Assembly: GCF_020150455.1 (NCBI RefSeq) | Contig: NZ_CP083740.1 | Location: 5,539,001 to 5,603,000 of the forward strand | Reading direction: 5' to 3' | Length of the DNA: 64,000 bases | Origin: Bremerella sp. TYQ1 | Lineage (GTDB): Bacteria; Planctomycetota; Planctomycetia; Pirellulales; Pirellulaceae | Part shown: positions 27,522-35,826 of the stretch, one piece after another | How positions within the stretch are numbered: the first letter of the stretch is position 1 | How the letters are laid out: each line of letters opens with the position of its first letter | Program-made: the position numbers and the translations under genes | The notes under the pieces: model-generated | Databases searched by the model: none | Told to the model about the DNA's origin: nothing | Seen by the model: the letters and a program-made list of their open reading frames with translations, nothing else

Positions 27522-28856
27522 TTAGTCGAGTGCTTTGGCGGCGATGCCATACATGGCGAAGCGCCAACTTCGAGATCGGTTGTGATTTCCGCCCAGCGTC
27601 ACGATGCCGGCAGGCACATCACGTTGCCAGACTTCGTATTCCACAAAGACTTCGTCCGAATCGAAATTGTCCAAGTCCGAGACGATATCGTTGGAGGTGT
27701 GCCAGGGGCTGCTGCGAAGTTTCATGTCGGTCTTTTGGAACTCGTCGGTCAGCCAATCTGGCGTAGCAAGACGACTGTCGTGCCAGACAAAAATGCGGCT
27801 CGGTGCCGAGACGTGCAAATAGTACTCTAACTGAGGATAGAAGCGATCGCGGGAATACATCAGGACCACGTCCGCTCCCAGCATATCTTCGGGAAACGCC
27901 TGGCCGGGCATCGGCTCCCATTTCGGTCGTCCCAGTCCTACGTAACTTCGAGTCGAGGGACGGAGCCCGCCAGCCCGAACGCTGTAGCATCGATTCTCTT
28001 GCTTATGCACGCCGTTATCGGTCAGATCAACAATCACAGGCGAAGGATGGTTGCTCCCTTCCAGAACCTCGTTCCAGTCGCCCCGAATCACGACACTTGT
28101 CAACCGCTTTGGAACGCTCGACTTGTCAATTCGGATCGCCTCCCCTTCCTTCAAGTTGGCAATTCGGTCTTTGGGTTGTGGTTTCGCCGAGGGGGGATGA
28201 ACATCGACTTCACCTTCAAACACCACCACATCGGTTTGCCCTGCGTCAGAGACCGAAACGCCGAACCGAGTACCAAGGTCGACGATATTGGCTTCTGCCG
28301 TGTCGACTTGAAAGCCAATGGCGTCGTCTCCGACATCCACGGTGACACTCCCTTGGACAATCCGCAGATGCATATCGCTTAGTAACTCGAAGTCGACCGG
28401 GCCAACCGCTTCGACTTCCGCCCCTGAATCGAGACGAAATCGGAACGTTCCTTGTCGTAGATGAACCGAATCCAAAAAGACTCTAGCGCCTTTGACATAG
28501 GTTGGATCGGTTGAAGAGATCACAACGAGAGGAACGCGAGCAAGATTCCATTGCCACCAAGTCGTTATGCCCCCGACGACGATCAGCAGCGACAACGCCA
28601 GGCCGAGCATCGGTGCGGCCCAGTTACGAGGCTTCGCTGGCGAAGTGGAGATTGGGGGCGTGACAATCGGCTCGTTGATCGAAGCACGTCCATGTTGCCA
28701 TGTCAGGTAGGCGTGGACTTTGACTTGTTCCTGGTAAGCGTGACGGTAGGCTTCGTCTCGATGAAGAAGCTCTCGCAGTTGCTCTAATTGCGCAGCTGTT
28801 GCGTTGCCTTCGAGGACCGTGTTGCACAGATTGACAAATTCAGAAAGGTTTTTCAT
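27522..28856 (-). CDS. FecR-domain transmembrane regulator
   Basis: A 444-residue protein. The N-terminus (ELLHRDEAYRHAYQEQVKVH) has the cytoplasmic helical region shared with anti-sigma FecR proteins. A transmembrane segment spans about residues 82-102 (MLGLALSLLIVVGGITTWW). The FecR domain (about 115-250) contains GARVFLDSVHLRQGTFRFRL and a GTRFGVSVSDAGQTDVVVFE segment. A C-terminal domain of about 170 residues (VIVDLTDNGVHKQENRCYSV, DMLGADVVLMYSRDRFYPQL) is not one I recognise; it looks like a beta-rich extracellular module. Its ATG overlaps the ECF sigma stop (ATGA at 28853-28856), so the two are translationally coupled. It probably sequesters that sigma factor. Confidence 0.88.
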   Translation of the reverse strand: MKNLSEFVNLCNTVLEGNATAAQLEQLRELLHRDEAYRHAYQEQVKVHAYLTWQHGRASINEPIVTPPISTSPAKPRNWAAPMLGLALSLLIVVGGITTWWQWNLARVPLVVISSTDPTYVKGARVFLDSVHLRQGTFRFRLDSGAEVEAVGPVDFELLSDMHLRIVQGSVTVDVGDDAIGFQVDTAEANIVDLGTRFGVSVSDAGQTDVVVFEGEVDVHPPSAKPQPKDRIANLKEGEAIRIDKSSVPKRLTSVVIRGDWNEVLEGSNHPSPVIVDLTDNGVHKQENRCYSVRAGGLRPSTRSYVGLGRPKWEPMPGQAFPEDMLGADVVLMYSRDRFYPQLEYYLHVSAPSRIFVWHDSRLATPDWLTDEFQKTDMKLRSSPWHTSNDIVSDLDNFDSDEVFVEYEVWQRDVPAGIVTLGGNHNRSRSWRFAMYGIAAKALD

Positions 28857-29404
28857 TCGTAGGCCTCCCGGCGGAGTGCCAATTCAATACAGTCCGCGAG
28901 CGACTTGCGAACGCGGTAGAACAACGCAGACATGGCATTTTCGGTGCGACATTGCCGAGCGGCGATATCTTGAACCGCCTCGCCGCGGCCGTAACGAGCG
29001 TCGAGAAGATCTCGCTGCTTCTTCGGTAGTTTCTCCAAACAGCCTTCCAATGCCGTAATTTGCTGGGCCGCATCTTGGGCATTGCCTTCCCAGTCGGACG
29101 CAATTACCGCGACCAATTCGTCGTCGAGAACCAAGCGAGATCGAGCCTGGCGTTTCCTCCAGGCCATTACCTCGAATCGGGCAAAGACGTAGGCCCATCG
29201 TAGGAATGGCTGCGTCGGATCGTAGTCAGCAGCTTTGTTACAAAGTTTCAAATTGGTTTCCTGCAGGACGTCGTTGGCCTCGGAAACCCCACCCATCAAC
29301 GAGGCAATAAACGCATAAAGGGCACTCTGACTAGCGATCAGGTGCTGAGCGAAATCGGGCGAAAGCCCTGTCGAATTGGATTGAGAGCCTGAGGGAGCGT
29401 CCAT
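28853..29404 (-). CDS. ECF RNA polymerase sigma factor (Rhodopirellula/Verrucomicrobium subfamily)
   Basis: A 183-residue sigma factor: region 2 (SQSALYAFIASLMGGVSEAN, DVLQETNLKLCNKAADYDPT, FLRWAYVFARFEVMAWRKR) and region 4 (LEGCLEKLPKKQRDLLDARY, AVQDIAARQCRTENAMSALF). It overlaps the FecR gene by 4 nt and precedes a sulfatase in the same direction. Its region 2 resembles that of the 25258 factor at the level of key aromatic residues, but the two are clearly distinct. The natural inference is a surface-sensed switch for sulfatase expression. Confidence 0.93.
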   Translation of the reverse strand: MDAPSGSQSNSTGLSPDFAQHLIASQSALYAFIASLMGGVSEANDVLQETNLKLCNKAADYDPTQPFLRWAYVFARFEVMAWRKRQARSRLVLDDELVAVIASDWEGNAQDAAQQITALEGCLEKLPKKQRDLLDARYGRGEAVQDIAARQCRTENAMSALFYRVRKSLADCIELALRREAYE

Positions 29405-29710
29405 AGTACGAATATATCAGCCCCGATTTACGAGATCTGATGAATAATTCTCCGCAGATCCCAAAGAAAGAAGATCTCTGGAAATCGCACGCTGGGGCAT
29501 CTGTGGGGATGCCATCGTGGTGATCTACGACGGGAGGCAGGCAACCGGGTGAAAAATTGGCGAAATTTAAGGCGAACGTGGCACGAGCTCCGTGCGAGCG
29601 GTAAGTTATGAGGAGACGCTCGGATAGTTCGCCACCATGTTGTTTGGCAACGACTTGTCGCTCTTTGGTACGCACACCGCTTGGTTTCTTCCCATCTGCT
29701 TAGGTGCCTT
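29405..29710. other. Intergenic region between divergent ECF sigma and SnoaL-like genes
   Basis: About 305 bases with no supportable gene, RNA or hairpin. It must contain the divergent promoters of the sigma-factor operon (-) and the SnoaL/repeat-protein pair (+). Confidence 0.45.
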
Positions 29711-30727
29711 ATGAAAAGAATTGCTTCGGGACTGCTCGTGATACTGATGTTCACGAGCCCTTGTTGGTCTCAAGAGACAGAACCTGCTCCTCCGGCTGCC
29801 CCTGAGGCTCCGGCCGGGGAAAGCTCGCCGATGCCAGAGCCGGAACCGACGGCGGATGCGGAAACGTTGAGCGTGGGAGAGGCAACCGTTGAGATTGAAT
29901 TCGTGCTTAACGAGGACGAGTCGGCCATTTTGAAGGCGATCGACTCGTACGCCGAGGCGTTCAACAAGGGAGATGCCAAAGCATTGGCCCAGCACTGGAC
30001 CGTTGATGGCGAGTTTGTAACTCCATCTGGCGATGTCTTGAAAGGACGAGCGGCGTTGGAAGAAGACTTTACGGCGTACTTTGAACAGAATGCCGGGGTC
30101 AAGTTGGAGCTAGTGGATACGCAGATCAAGTTGCTTTCGCCGCACGTTGCCTCGGAAACGGGAGTGGCTCGCGTTCTGCTACCAGAGCAAGAGCCGAGCG
30201 AAACGATTTACGAAGCCTTTCACGTGAAAACGGCAGAAGGCTGGCGGATCGATAGCGTTAAGGAAGACGCGCCTGCTGAACCTGCCCCTAGTCATTACGA
30301 ACGTTTGCAGCCACTTCAATGGATGATTGGGACGTGGGTAGACGACTCGGAAGATGACGTGACGGTTGAAACGAGTAGCCGCTGGACGACGAACCAAAAC
30401 TTCATCGTGCGGACTTTCCGCGTGTTCATGGATGGTGTCGTCGACTTTGAAGGAACCCAGGTGATCGGTTGGGATCCGAGCGTTGGGGCGATTCGTTCCT
30501 GGACGTTTGATTCGGACGGTGGATTTGGTGTCGGTCGCTGGACCCAGCAAGGAAGCCGTTGGACGGTTCAATCACTCAACGTCCTACCTGACGGACGACG
30601 CGGATCTTCGACGAATATCTATGACTTGGTCGACGAGAATACTGTGCAGTTCAAAACAATCGGACGTCAAGTCGACGGTGAACTGCTTCCCAACGTTTCT
30701 TCGATCACCATCATCCGCGCTGAGTAG
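29711..30727 (+). CDS. Secreted SnoaL-like (NTF2-fold) protein with C-terminal lipocalin-like domain
   Basis: I start at the ATG at 29711 (AGGTG a few nt upstream), which opens a signal peptide (MKRIASGLLVILMFTSPCWS-Q); an earlier frame begins at 29681. The 338-residue protein has a Pro/Glu/Ala-rich linker after the signal, then a SnoaL/ketosteroid-isomerase-like NTF2 fold at about 75-195 (ILKAIDSYAEAFNKGDAKAL, AQHWTVDGEFVTPSGDV). A second beta-rich domain at about 200-335 (LQPLQWMIGTWVDDSEDDVT, IGWDPSVGAIRSWTFDSDGG) resembles DUF1579/lipocalin-like modules. No catalytic role can be given. The repeat-protein gene starts 47 nt later in the same direction; I recall such pairs in other planctomycetes. 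Confidence 0.8.
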   Translation: MKRIASGLLVILMFTSPCWSQETEPAPPAAPEAPAGESSPMPEPEPTADAETLSVGEATVEIEFVLNEDESAILKAIDSYAEAFNKGDAKALAQHWTVDGEFVTPSGDVLKGRAALEEDFTAYFEQNAGVKLELVDTQIKLLSPHVASETGVARVLLPEQEPSETIYEAFHVKTAEGWRIDSVKEDAPAEPAPSHYERLQPLQWMIGTWVDDSEDDVTVETSSRWTTNQNFIVRTFRVFMDGVVDFEGTQVIGWDPSVGAIRSWTFDSDGGFGVGRWTQQGSRWTVQSLNVLPDGRRGSSTNIYDLVDENTVQFKTIGRQVDGELLPNVSSITIIRAE

Positions 30728-30774
30728 TGAGCACGTTTCTCGCTCAAAGCATTTTGAATATAAGGACTCGTTCC

Positions 30775-32466
30775 ATGAAGATAAATTTCACAACGCTCGT
30801 GGTTATGGCCATGGTGAGCTCGCTGGTCGTGGGTGATGTATTTGCTCGTGGCGGCCGCGGAGGTGGCGGTGGAGGACGCTCTATTGGAGGCGGGGGCGGA
30901 GGCGGCCGGTCGATCGGTGGAGGAGGCCATTCCATTTCTCGCCCCAGTGGCGGCTCTCGGACACCCTCGATGAGTCGTCCGTCTGTGAGCCGTCCCTCGG
31001 TAAGTCGACCATCCCCATCGGTGAGTCGACCTTCGGTCAGTCGGCCTTCCGTGAGCCGACCTTCTTCACCGTCGATCAATCGGCCGACAAGCAGTCGACC
31101 CACGATTAGCCGACCGAGCACCGGCAGCAAGCCAAGCATTTCGCGACCTTCGACGGGAAGTGGTAACCGGCCAAGTATCAGCCGCCCTGATGTTTCTCGT
31201 CCGAGCGTGACGCGACCAGGCAGCGGTTCGAGTACGAATCGTCCTGGGATCACACGCCCCGGAAGTGGCTCCAGTGAAAACCGCCCCGGAATTACTCGTC
31301 CTGGCGGAGGAGACACGAATCGACCTGGCATTACGCGACCTGGCACAGGCGATCGTCCGAACTTCTCGCGACCAGGCGGTATCGATCCGGGCTTTTCACG
31401 ACCAAGTAGCAACGACTTGAAGGACTTCCTCGACTTGCCGGGCAAACCAGGAGGAGGCGATTCGCGACCTCAATTGCCAAATCGTCCTGGAACTGGGGAT
31501 CGGCCTGGCACGGGAGATCGATTCCCGAACCGTCCCGGCAATGGCGATCGACCAGACCCAGGCGACCGTTTCCCAAATCGACCTGACAACGGTGGAGACC
31601 GGTTCCCCAATCGGCCTGACAACGGTAACCCTGGCGATCGTTTCCCAAATCGTCCTGGCCCAGATGATCGTCCGAACATCGGAGGAGGCGACCGTATTGA
31701 TATTGGGGGCGACCGGAACAATATCAATGTCAACATCGGCAATAAGATCGATCGTGAAAACAATATCAACAACATCCGCAACAAGTGGACGAACATCGAC
31801 AAAGATCGCCGTCCGTTCGATCGCGATTGGTGGGATGGTGACCATCATCATCACGACCATGGCTGGCACTGGCACAACAACTGGGACCGATATCCTTCCC
31901 ATTGGTGTTGGCGTCCGGCAACGTGGGCGGCGTTTGGAACCTGGTTCGCATGGAGTGCCTGGCCGCAGCCGTACACGTACGATTACGGCTCGACAGTCGT
32001 TTACCGTGACAACTACGTCTACGTGAACGACCAACAGTATGCGTCTGCCGATCAGTACTATGATCAGGCCGTCAACATCGCCGAGAGCGTTCCGCAAGAT
32101 GTCGACGAGGCGAAAGTCGAATGGATGCCGCTTGGTGTGTTTGCGATTGCGGAAGAATCAGCGACCGATAGCGGAATGATGGTTCAGCTTGCGGTGAGCA
32201 AAGAAGGGATCATTGCTGGTACGTTCTACAACGATATCACCGGAGAAGATCGACCACTGCAGGGAATGGTCGATCAGAAGACGCAACGTGCTGCCTGGCA
32301 ATTTGCGGATGGTAAAAACGAAGATATCGTGATGGAAACGGGGATCTACAATTTGACCAAGGACGAAGCAACCGCTTTGGTTCATTTTGGTCAGGAAGAT
32401 ACCCAGACGTGGCTCATGGTGCGGTTGCCGGAACCGGAAGAAGGCGATGCCCAGCCAGCTCAATAG
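30775..32466 (+). CDS. Secreted low-complexity Ser/Arg/Pro and Gly/Asp/Arg/Pro repeat protein
   Basis: The ATG at 30775 (AAGGA about 9 nt upstream) opens a signal peptide (MKINFTTLVVMAMVSSLVVG, then DVFA). The 563-residue protein then has a Gly-rich start (RGGRGGGGGGRSIGGGG), tandem SRPSV-type pentapeptides (about 60-150), NRPGITRPG(S/T)G units (about 155-215), and GDRFPNRPGNGD units (about 240-310). An Asn/Ile segment follows, then a Trp/His-rich patch (WWDGDHHHHDHGWHWHNNW). The C-terminal ~180 residues are ordinary globular sequence (VYVNDQQYASADQYYDQAVN). Related planctomycete proteins have been labelled mu-protocadherin-like. An exported, intrinsically disordered, positively charged arm on a folded tail domain suggests a cell-surface or matrix role; unproven. 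Confidence 0.85.
   Translation: MKINFTTLVVMAMVSSLVVGDVFARGGRGGGGGGRSIGGGGGGGRSIGGGGHSISRPSGGSRTPSMSRPSVSRPSVSRPSPSVSRPSVSRPSVSRPSSPSINRPTSSRPTISRPSTGSKPSISRPSTGSGNRPSISRPDVSRPSVTRPGSGSSTNRPGITRPGSGSSENRPGITRPGGGDTNRPGITRPGTGDRPNFSRPGGIDPGFSRPSSNDLKDFLDLPGKPGGGDSRPQLPNRPGTGDRPGTGDRFPNRPGNGDRPDPGDRFPNRPDNGGDRFPNRPDNGNPGDRFPNRPGPDDRPNIGGGDRIDIGGDRNNINVNIGNKIDRENNINNIRNKWTNIDKDRRPFDRDWWDGDHHHHDHGWHWHNNWDRYPSHWCWRPATWAAFGTWFAWSAWPQPYTYDYGSTVVYRDNYVYVNDQQYASADQYYDQAVNIAESVPQDVDEAKVEWMPLGVFAIAEESATDSGMMVQLAVSKEGIIAGTFYNDITGEDRPLQGMVDQKTQRAAWQFADGKNEDIVMETGIYNLTKDEATALVHFGQEDTQTWLMVRLPEPEEGDAQPAQ
30953..31705 (+). repeat. Degenerate tandem repeats inside the repeat-protein gene
   Basis: Coding repeats built on (S/N)RP: first 15-bp SRPSV-type units, then about 39-bp NRPGITRPGSGSS-type units, then about 36-bp GDRFPNRPGNGD-type units. 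Codon usage varies between copies, so selection appears to act on the peptide, not just the DNA. Copy number may vary between strains. Confidence 0.75.
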
Positions 32467-32491
32467 GCTTGCATCCCACCGATGATTCACG

Positions 32492-32524
32492 AAAAAGGCG
32501 ACCTCGCTGAGGTCGCCTTTTTTT
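32492..32524 (+). terminator. Rho-independent terminator after the repeat-protein gene
   Basis: Perfect 9-bp stem GGCGACCTC / GAGGTCGCC with a 3-nt loop, followed by seven T and preceded by five A, 26 nt after the stop. The A tract lets it act partly in the other direction, towards the convergent sulfatase. Confidence 0.93.
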
Positions 32525-32548
32525 ATTGTTGCCCATACCTAAACAGGT

Positions 32549-33991
32549 TTAGTGCGAAATCGTTTTCAAAACGGGATCGTTGATGGCTTTCATGTTGGCA
32601 AGGATTTTCGCATCCAGTTCTTTCACGATTGCTTGAACCTCAGCCGAATCCGAGTCGATCAAATTTTGCGACTCGGCAGGATCTTCGGTCAAGTGATAAA
32701 GCTCGTCGCGTCCTTCGTTTAAATAGTCACGAATCAACTTCCACTCAGGCGTACGATACATCCGCATGTGCGTTCGAGACTGGTGCTTGGTGCTGTACTC
32801 GGCGTAAAAGTCGTTGTCCCATTCCACTTCTTCACCCTTTAGCAGTGGAGTGAAGCTTTCGCCGTAGAGCTTGACGTTCTCCGGGATCGAGACGTTTGCC
32901 ATGGCCAGAATGGTTGGGAACCAATCGAGATTCGAAACGGTTTCGTTGATCACGGTTCCTTGGGAAATCACGCCAGGCCAACGAATGGCCGTGGGAATTC
33001 GGATCGAGTTATCGTACATGTTCGGCCGCTGACCATTGGGAATGTTCTTGGTTGCCGGTGGGTTCTTTGTTAGGACCCAGTGGCCGTTTCCTTTGTGCCA
33101 AATGCCGTTGTGCCCCATGTTGTAGCCATGATCGCTTGAGAAGATGACAATCGTGTTCTCCTCCAGGTTTGTTTCCTCGAGCAGTTTTAAGATTCGACCA
33201 ATATTTCGATCGACCCCGGCGACGCTGGCAAGATACTCGCGAGTCATCTTTTTGACGCGAGGAACGTTCAAGTTGGGGTAATCTGGGTTGGGGATCGTAG
33301 GATCAAGATCAGCGAATGGTGCCCAATCTTCGTCGGCAACTGGAAGCCACGTCGTATGCGGAGCACGGTAGTGTACCGACAAGCAGAAAGGGGCGTCGGT
33401 ACGGTTCTTGATGAATTCAAGGGCGTAGTCGGTCAAGATGTCGGTGGTGAGGCCCGTGAATTTCTCGTTTTTGCCATCCTTCTCCAGGGTTGGATTTTTC
33501 GTGGGAGCACCTCCCGTCCGAAAACCCATGAAGTAGTCGTAACCGAACTTCGTCGGATGCATATTGTCAGGAGTTCCCAAGTGCCATTTACCGACAAGGC
33601 CTGTGTGATAGCCTGAATGCTGTAAAAGTTGAACCCACGTTGTCGTATCGATCGGTAGTCCTAAGTTGGGTTCGGTTTTGGGATGGATCCAGTCTTGGAT
33701 GCCAAGTTCCGAACCATATCGTCCCGAAATAAGGGATGCCCGAGAAGGACTGCAAACCGGCGTTACCGTGAATGCATTCGGCAGATAGGCACCATCCTTT
33801 ACCAGCGAATCCATGTTTGGCGTAACCGCATGCGGATAGTCGGAAGCTCCGAATGCCCAGGGGGCCTGATCGTCGGTGAATAAAAAGAGGATGTTCGGTC
33901 GCGAAGACTCTTCCGCGTGAAGCGTCGAACCGAACGAGAGCAGTGCTCCAACGGCGAACAACAGTAAAGTCGAATAGAATTTCACATGCAT
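32549..33991 (-). CDS. Secreted sulfatase
   Basis: The ATG at 33991 starts a signal peptide (MHVKFYSTLLLFAVGALLSF, cleavage near LHA-EE); the longer frame to 34066 is unlikely. The 480-residue protein has ILFLFTDDQAPWAFGASDYP (metal site), the formylglycine motif CSPSRASLISGRY with Cys80, GKWHLGTPDNMHPTKFGYDY, SDHGYNMGHNGIWHKGNGHW, and a C-terminal YHLTEDPAESQNL. It is a type I sulfatase distinct in its active-site loops from the one at 26104. The substrate is unknown, probably a sulfated polysaccharide. It is a single-gene unit, convergent with the repeat-protein gene and divergent from the methyltransferase. Confidence 0.93.
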   Translation of the reverse strand: MHVKFYSTLLLFAVGALLSFGSTLHAEESSRPNILFLFTDDQAPWAFGASDYPHAVTPNMDSLVKDGAYLPNAFTVTPVCSPSRASLISGRYGSELGIQDWIHPKTEPNLGLPIDTTTWVQLLQHSGYHTGLVGKWHLGTPDNMHPTKFGYDYFMGFRTGGAPTKNPTLEKDGKNEKFTGLTTDILTDYALEFIKNRTDAPFCLSVHYRAPHTTWLPVADEDWAPFADLDPTIPNPDYPNLNVPRVKKMTREYLASVAGVDRNIGRILKLLEETNLEENTIVIFSSDHGYNMGHNGIWHKGNGHWVLTKNPPATKNIPNGQRPNMYDNSIRIPTAIRWPGVISQGTVINETVSNLDWFPTILAMANVSIPENVKLYGESFTPLLKGEEVEWDNDFYAEYSTKHQSRTHMRMYRTPEWKLIRDYLNEGRDELYHLTEDPAESQNLIDSDSAEVQAIVKELDAKILANMKAINDPVLKTISH

Positions 33992-34132
33992 GACGTAACT
34001 TCTCGTCGAAGAGGGTGAGGGAGAGTTTTCGTGAAACATGGCGAAACGCCTGAAACAGAAATTCACAAATACATTAAGGTAGGACTGTCTAGATCGTAAT
34101 CAAATAAGTCGTGAATCCCAATCCGGTCCTTC

Positions 34133-34960
34133 GTGAAATCGCCACTTCCCAGTTCGCTGACGTCACTTCAAAAGACGTTACTAATCACGCTTTACGGAAA
34201 ATCGCTGGAGAGCCAGTTCCCCGATTCGATCCTTGAAGATCGCTATGCGTTTCAAGCAGTTCAGCAAATCGACTACGATTTCTCGACGTTTGGGCTTTCT
34301 CATAACGCGCTAATCGCACTAGCTGTCCGGGCGAAACAACTGGATGATTGGACTCGAGAATTTCTATCACAGCACGCCAACGGTCAGGTCGTTCATCTCG
34401 GATGCGGACTGGACTGCCGTCGGCAACGGATCGGACACGTAGATGACAGCTCTTGGTGGGAACTCGATTTCCCCGAGGTTATCAAGCTGCGGCAGCAAGT
34501 CCTCGGCGAACCATCAACGTGCCAATCGATTGGTGCCTCGATTTTAGATCGAAAATGGCTAACGGATGTTCGGTCTGATCGTCCGACGCTGATCGTCGCC
34601 GAAGGTGTCTTACCGTACTTCACCGCAGAAAACGCCAAGCAACTTTTGGGCGACCTCGTGACGCACTTCGATACCGGACAAATTGCCTTCGATGCGTACA
34701 ACTGGCTTGGCGTAGCATGGCTGAACCGGCTTCCCATCATGCGTCAGACCAAGGAGACGCTACGCTGGGCCGTCAACGATCCCGAGCAATTAGAAACGCA
34801 AGTACCAGGGCTACGACTGATCGTCGAAAACACTGACGGGCTACAGCAGCATACGTCCAAAGCTAGTTGGCTGATGCGAACCGCTTTTGAGAGGACGCGA
34901 CGCATCGCTCCTTTTCGCAGGATTGGGCAATTATTACTCTTCGGATTCGGCGGCAGCTGA
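34133..34960 (+). CDS. Leucine-carboxyl-methyltransferase/TcmP-like SAM methyltransferase
   Basis: A 275-residue soluble protein with a GTG start at 34133. Family marks are an N-terminal ALAVRAKQLDDWTREFLSQH, motif I VVHLGCGLDCRRQRIG (typical LGCGLDtR pattern of COG3315/TcmP O-methyltransferases), DDSSWWELDFPEVIKLRQQV, and PTLIVAEGVLPYFTAENAKQ. These enzymes O-methylate carboxyl or hydroxyl groups of small molecules. No biosynthetic cluster is nearby, so the substrate is unknown. The last 27 nt overlap the convergent potassium-channel gene. Confidence 0.85.
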   Translation: MKSPLPSSLTSLQKTLLITLYGKSLESQFPDSILEDRYAFQAVQQIDYDFSTFGLSHNALIALAVRAKQLDDWTREFLSQHANGQVVHLGCGLDCRRQRIGHVDDSSWWELDFPEVIKLRQQVLGEPSTCQSIGASILDRKWLTDVRSDRPTLIVAEGVLPYFTAENAKQLLGDLVTHFDTGQIAFDAYNWLGVAWLNRLPIMRQTKETLRWAVNDPEQLETQVPGLRLIVENTDGLQQHTSKASWLMRTAFERTRRIAPFRRIGQLLLFGFGGS

Positions 34961-35635
34961 TTCTTTGTTTGGCAAGATACTGACAAGCCGGGCGACAAGG
35001 ATAGCAAGATAGAACTGCCCTGTCACCGATTGTGTCCAAGCCAACGTGCGGCAAAGATCGGTTTGCGGGGTTATATCCCCATAGCCCAGCGTCGACATTG
35101 TGACAAAGCTAAAGTAGATCAGCGTCGCGAAGCTGGGGTGAGTTTTCGCACTGGCAAAATCGACGCTTCCAGGAATGTCGAATGCGTTCGGTTCGATATA
35201 GGTGACCGCCGAGTATCCTAATGCCCACATGAGGCCCAGTAAAAGATAAATGCAAATGGCACCAAGGATTGCGTCAGGTGTTGCTTTGTAGTTCAAGACA
35301 ATCGAACGAAGTAGCATCGCCGCAGTAACGCCAAGGAATAGAAAGCTAAACGCAAAGCGAGCGATCGAGACTTCATCGTTGGAAACAAGAAGCGACGACC
35401 AATGGAGGATAAGCGTGATCGTGGCTGCTACACCAAACAATGAAAGCCGCACGCGATGTCGCCAGTTGATTATGACAGCGGCGACGAAGACGAGCGTCAA
35501 GCATCCGATTTGAATGAATTCGCCAAGTTGGGTTTCTTCCAGTAGCGGTCCGATGACCGCCGCAACGACTAACGCGCCGAGAAGCAATGAAAATCGAATT
35601 TCGTTGCCACGGGTTTCAGAGGAATCGGTCTTCAT
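34934..35635 (-). CDS. Potassium-channel family protein (Ion_trans_2 pore)
   Basis: A 233-residue membrane protein. About five or six hydrophobic segments are followed by a pore region with the selectivity filter TLGYGD (FVTMSTLGYGDITPQ) and a final helix (SVTGQFYLAILVARLVSIL). The cytoplasmic tail is short and acidic (NKESAAAESEE), with no RCK domain. It likely forms a tetrameric K+ channel in the inner membrane. Its 3' end overlaps the methyltransferase tail by 27 nt on the opposite strand. Confidence 0.9.
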   Translation of the reverse strand: MKTDSSETRGNEIRFSLLLGALVVAAVIGPLLEETQLGEFIQIGCLTLVFVAAVIINWRHRVRLSLFGVAATITLILHWSSLLVSNDEVSIARFAFSFLFLGVTAAMLLRSIVLNYKATPDAILGAICIYLLLGLMWALGYSAVTYIEPNAFDIPGSVDFASAKTHPSFATLIYFSFVTMSTLGYGDITPQTDLCRTLAWTQSVTGQFYLAILVARLVSILPNKESAAAESEE

Positions 35636-35739
35636 TGCTGCTCAATAGGTATCGGTGTTTCCTATGGATGGATGGCTACGTATTGTAACGGATTCGAGTC
35701 GATTCGTAGCGGGAATGCTCATCTCAGTGTTTGGTTAAA

Positions 35740-35778
35740 CAAAAAGCTCGCATCGAGGCAATTGTCGATGCGAGCTTT
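35740..35778 (-). terminator. Rho-independent terminator of the 35827 gene
   Basis: A perfect 14-bp inverted repeat (AAAGCTCGCATCGA and its complement) with an 8-nt loop at 35743-35778. On the minus strand it is followed by TTTTTGTTT. It is 48 nt past the stop of the secreted protein gene. Confidence 0.92.
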
Positions 35779-35826
35779 CGAGTGCTTGATGAATGCTCTG
35801 TTAATCTTCAGGAGCAAACGGGTGTA

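Noticed and set aside
30744..32097. Two 233-residue minus-strand frames with Pro/Gly/Arg-rich translations
   Set aside because: Both are complements of the low-complexity repeat gene; biased codons suppress stops on the other strand.
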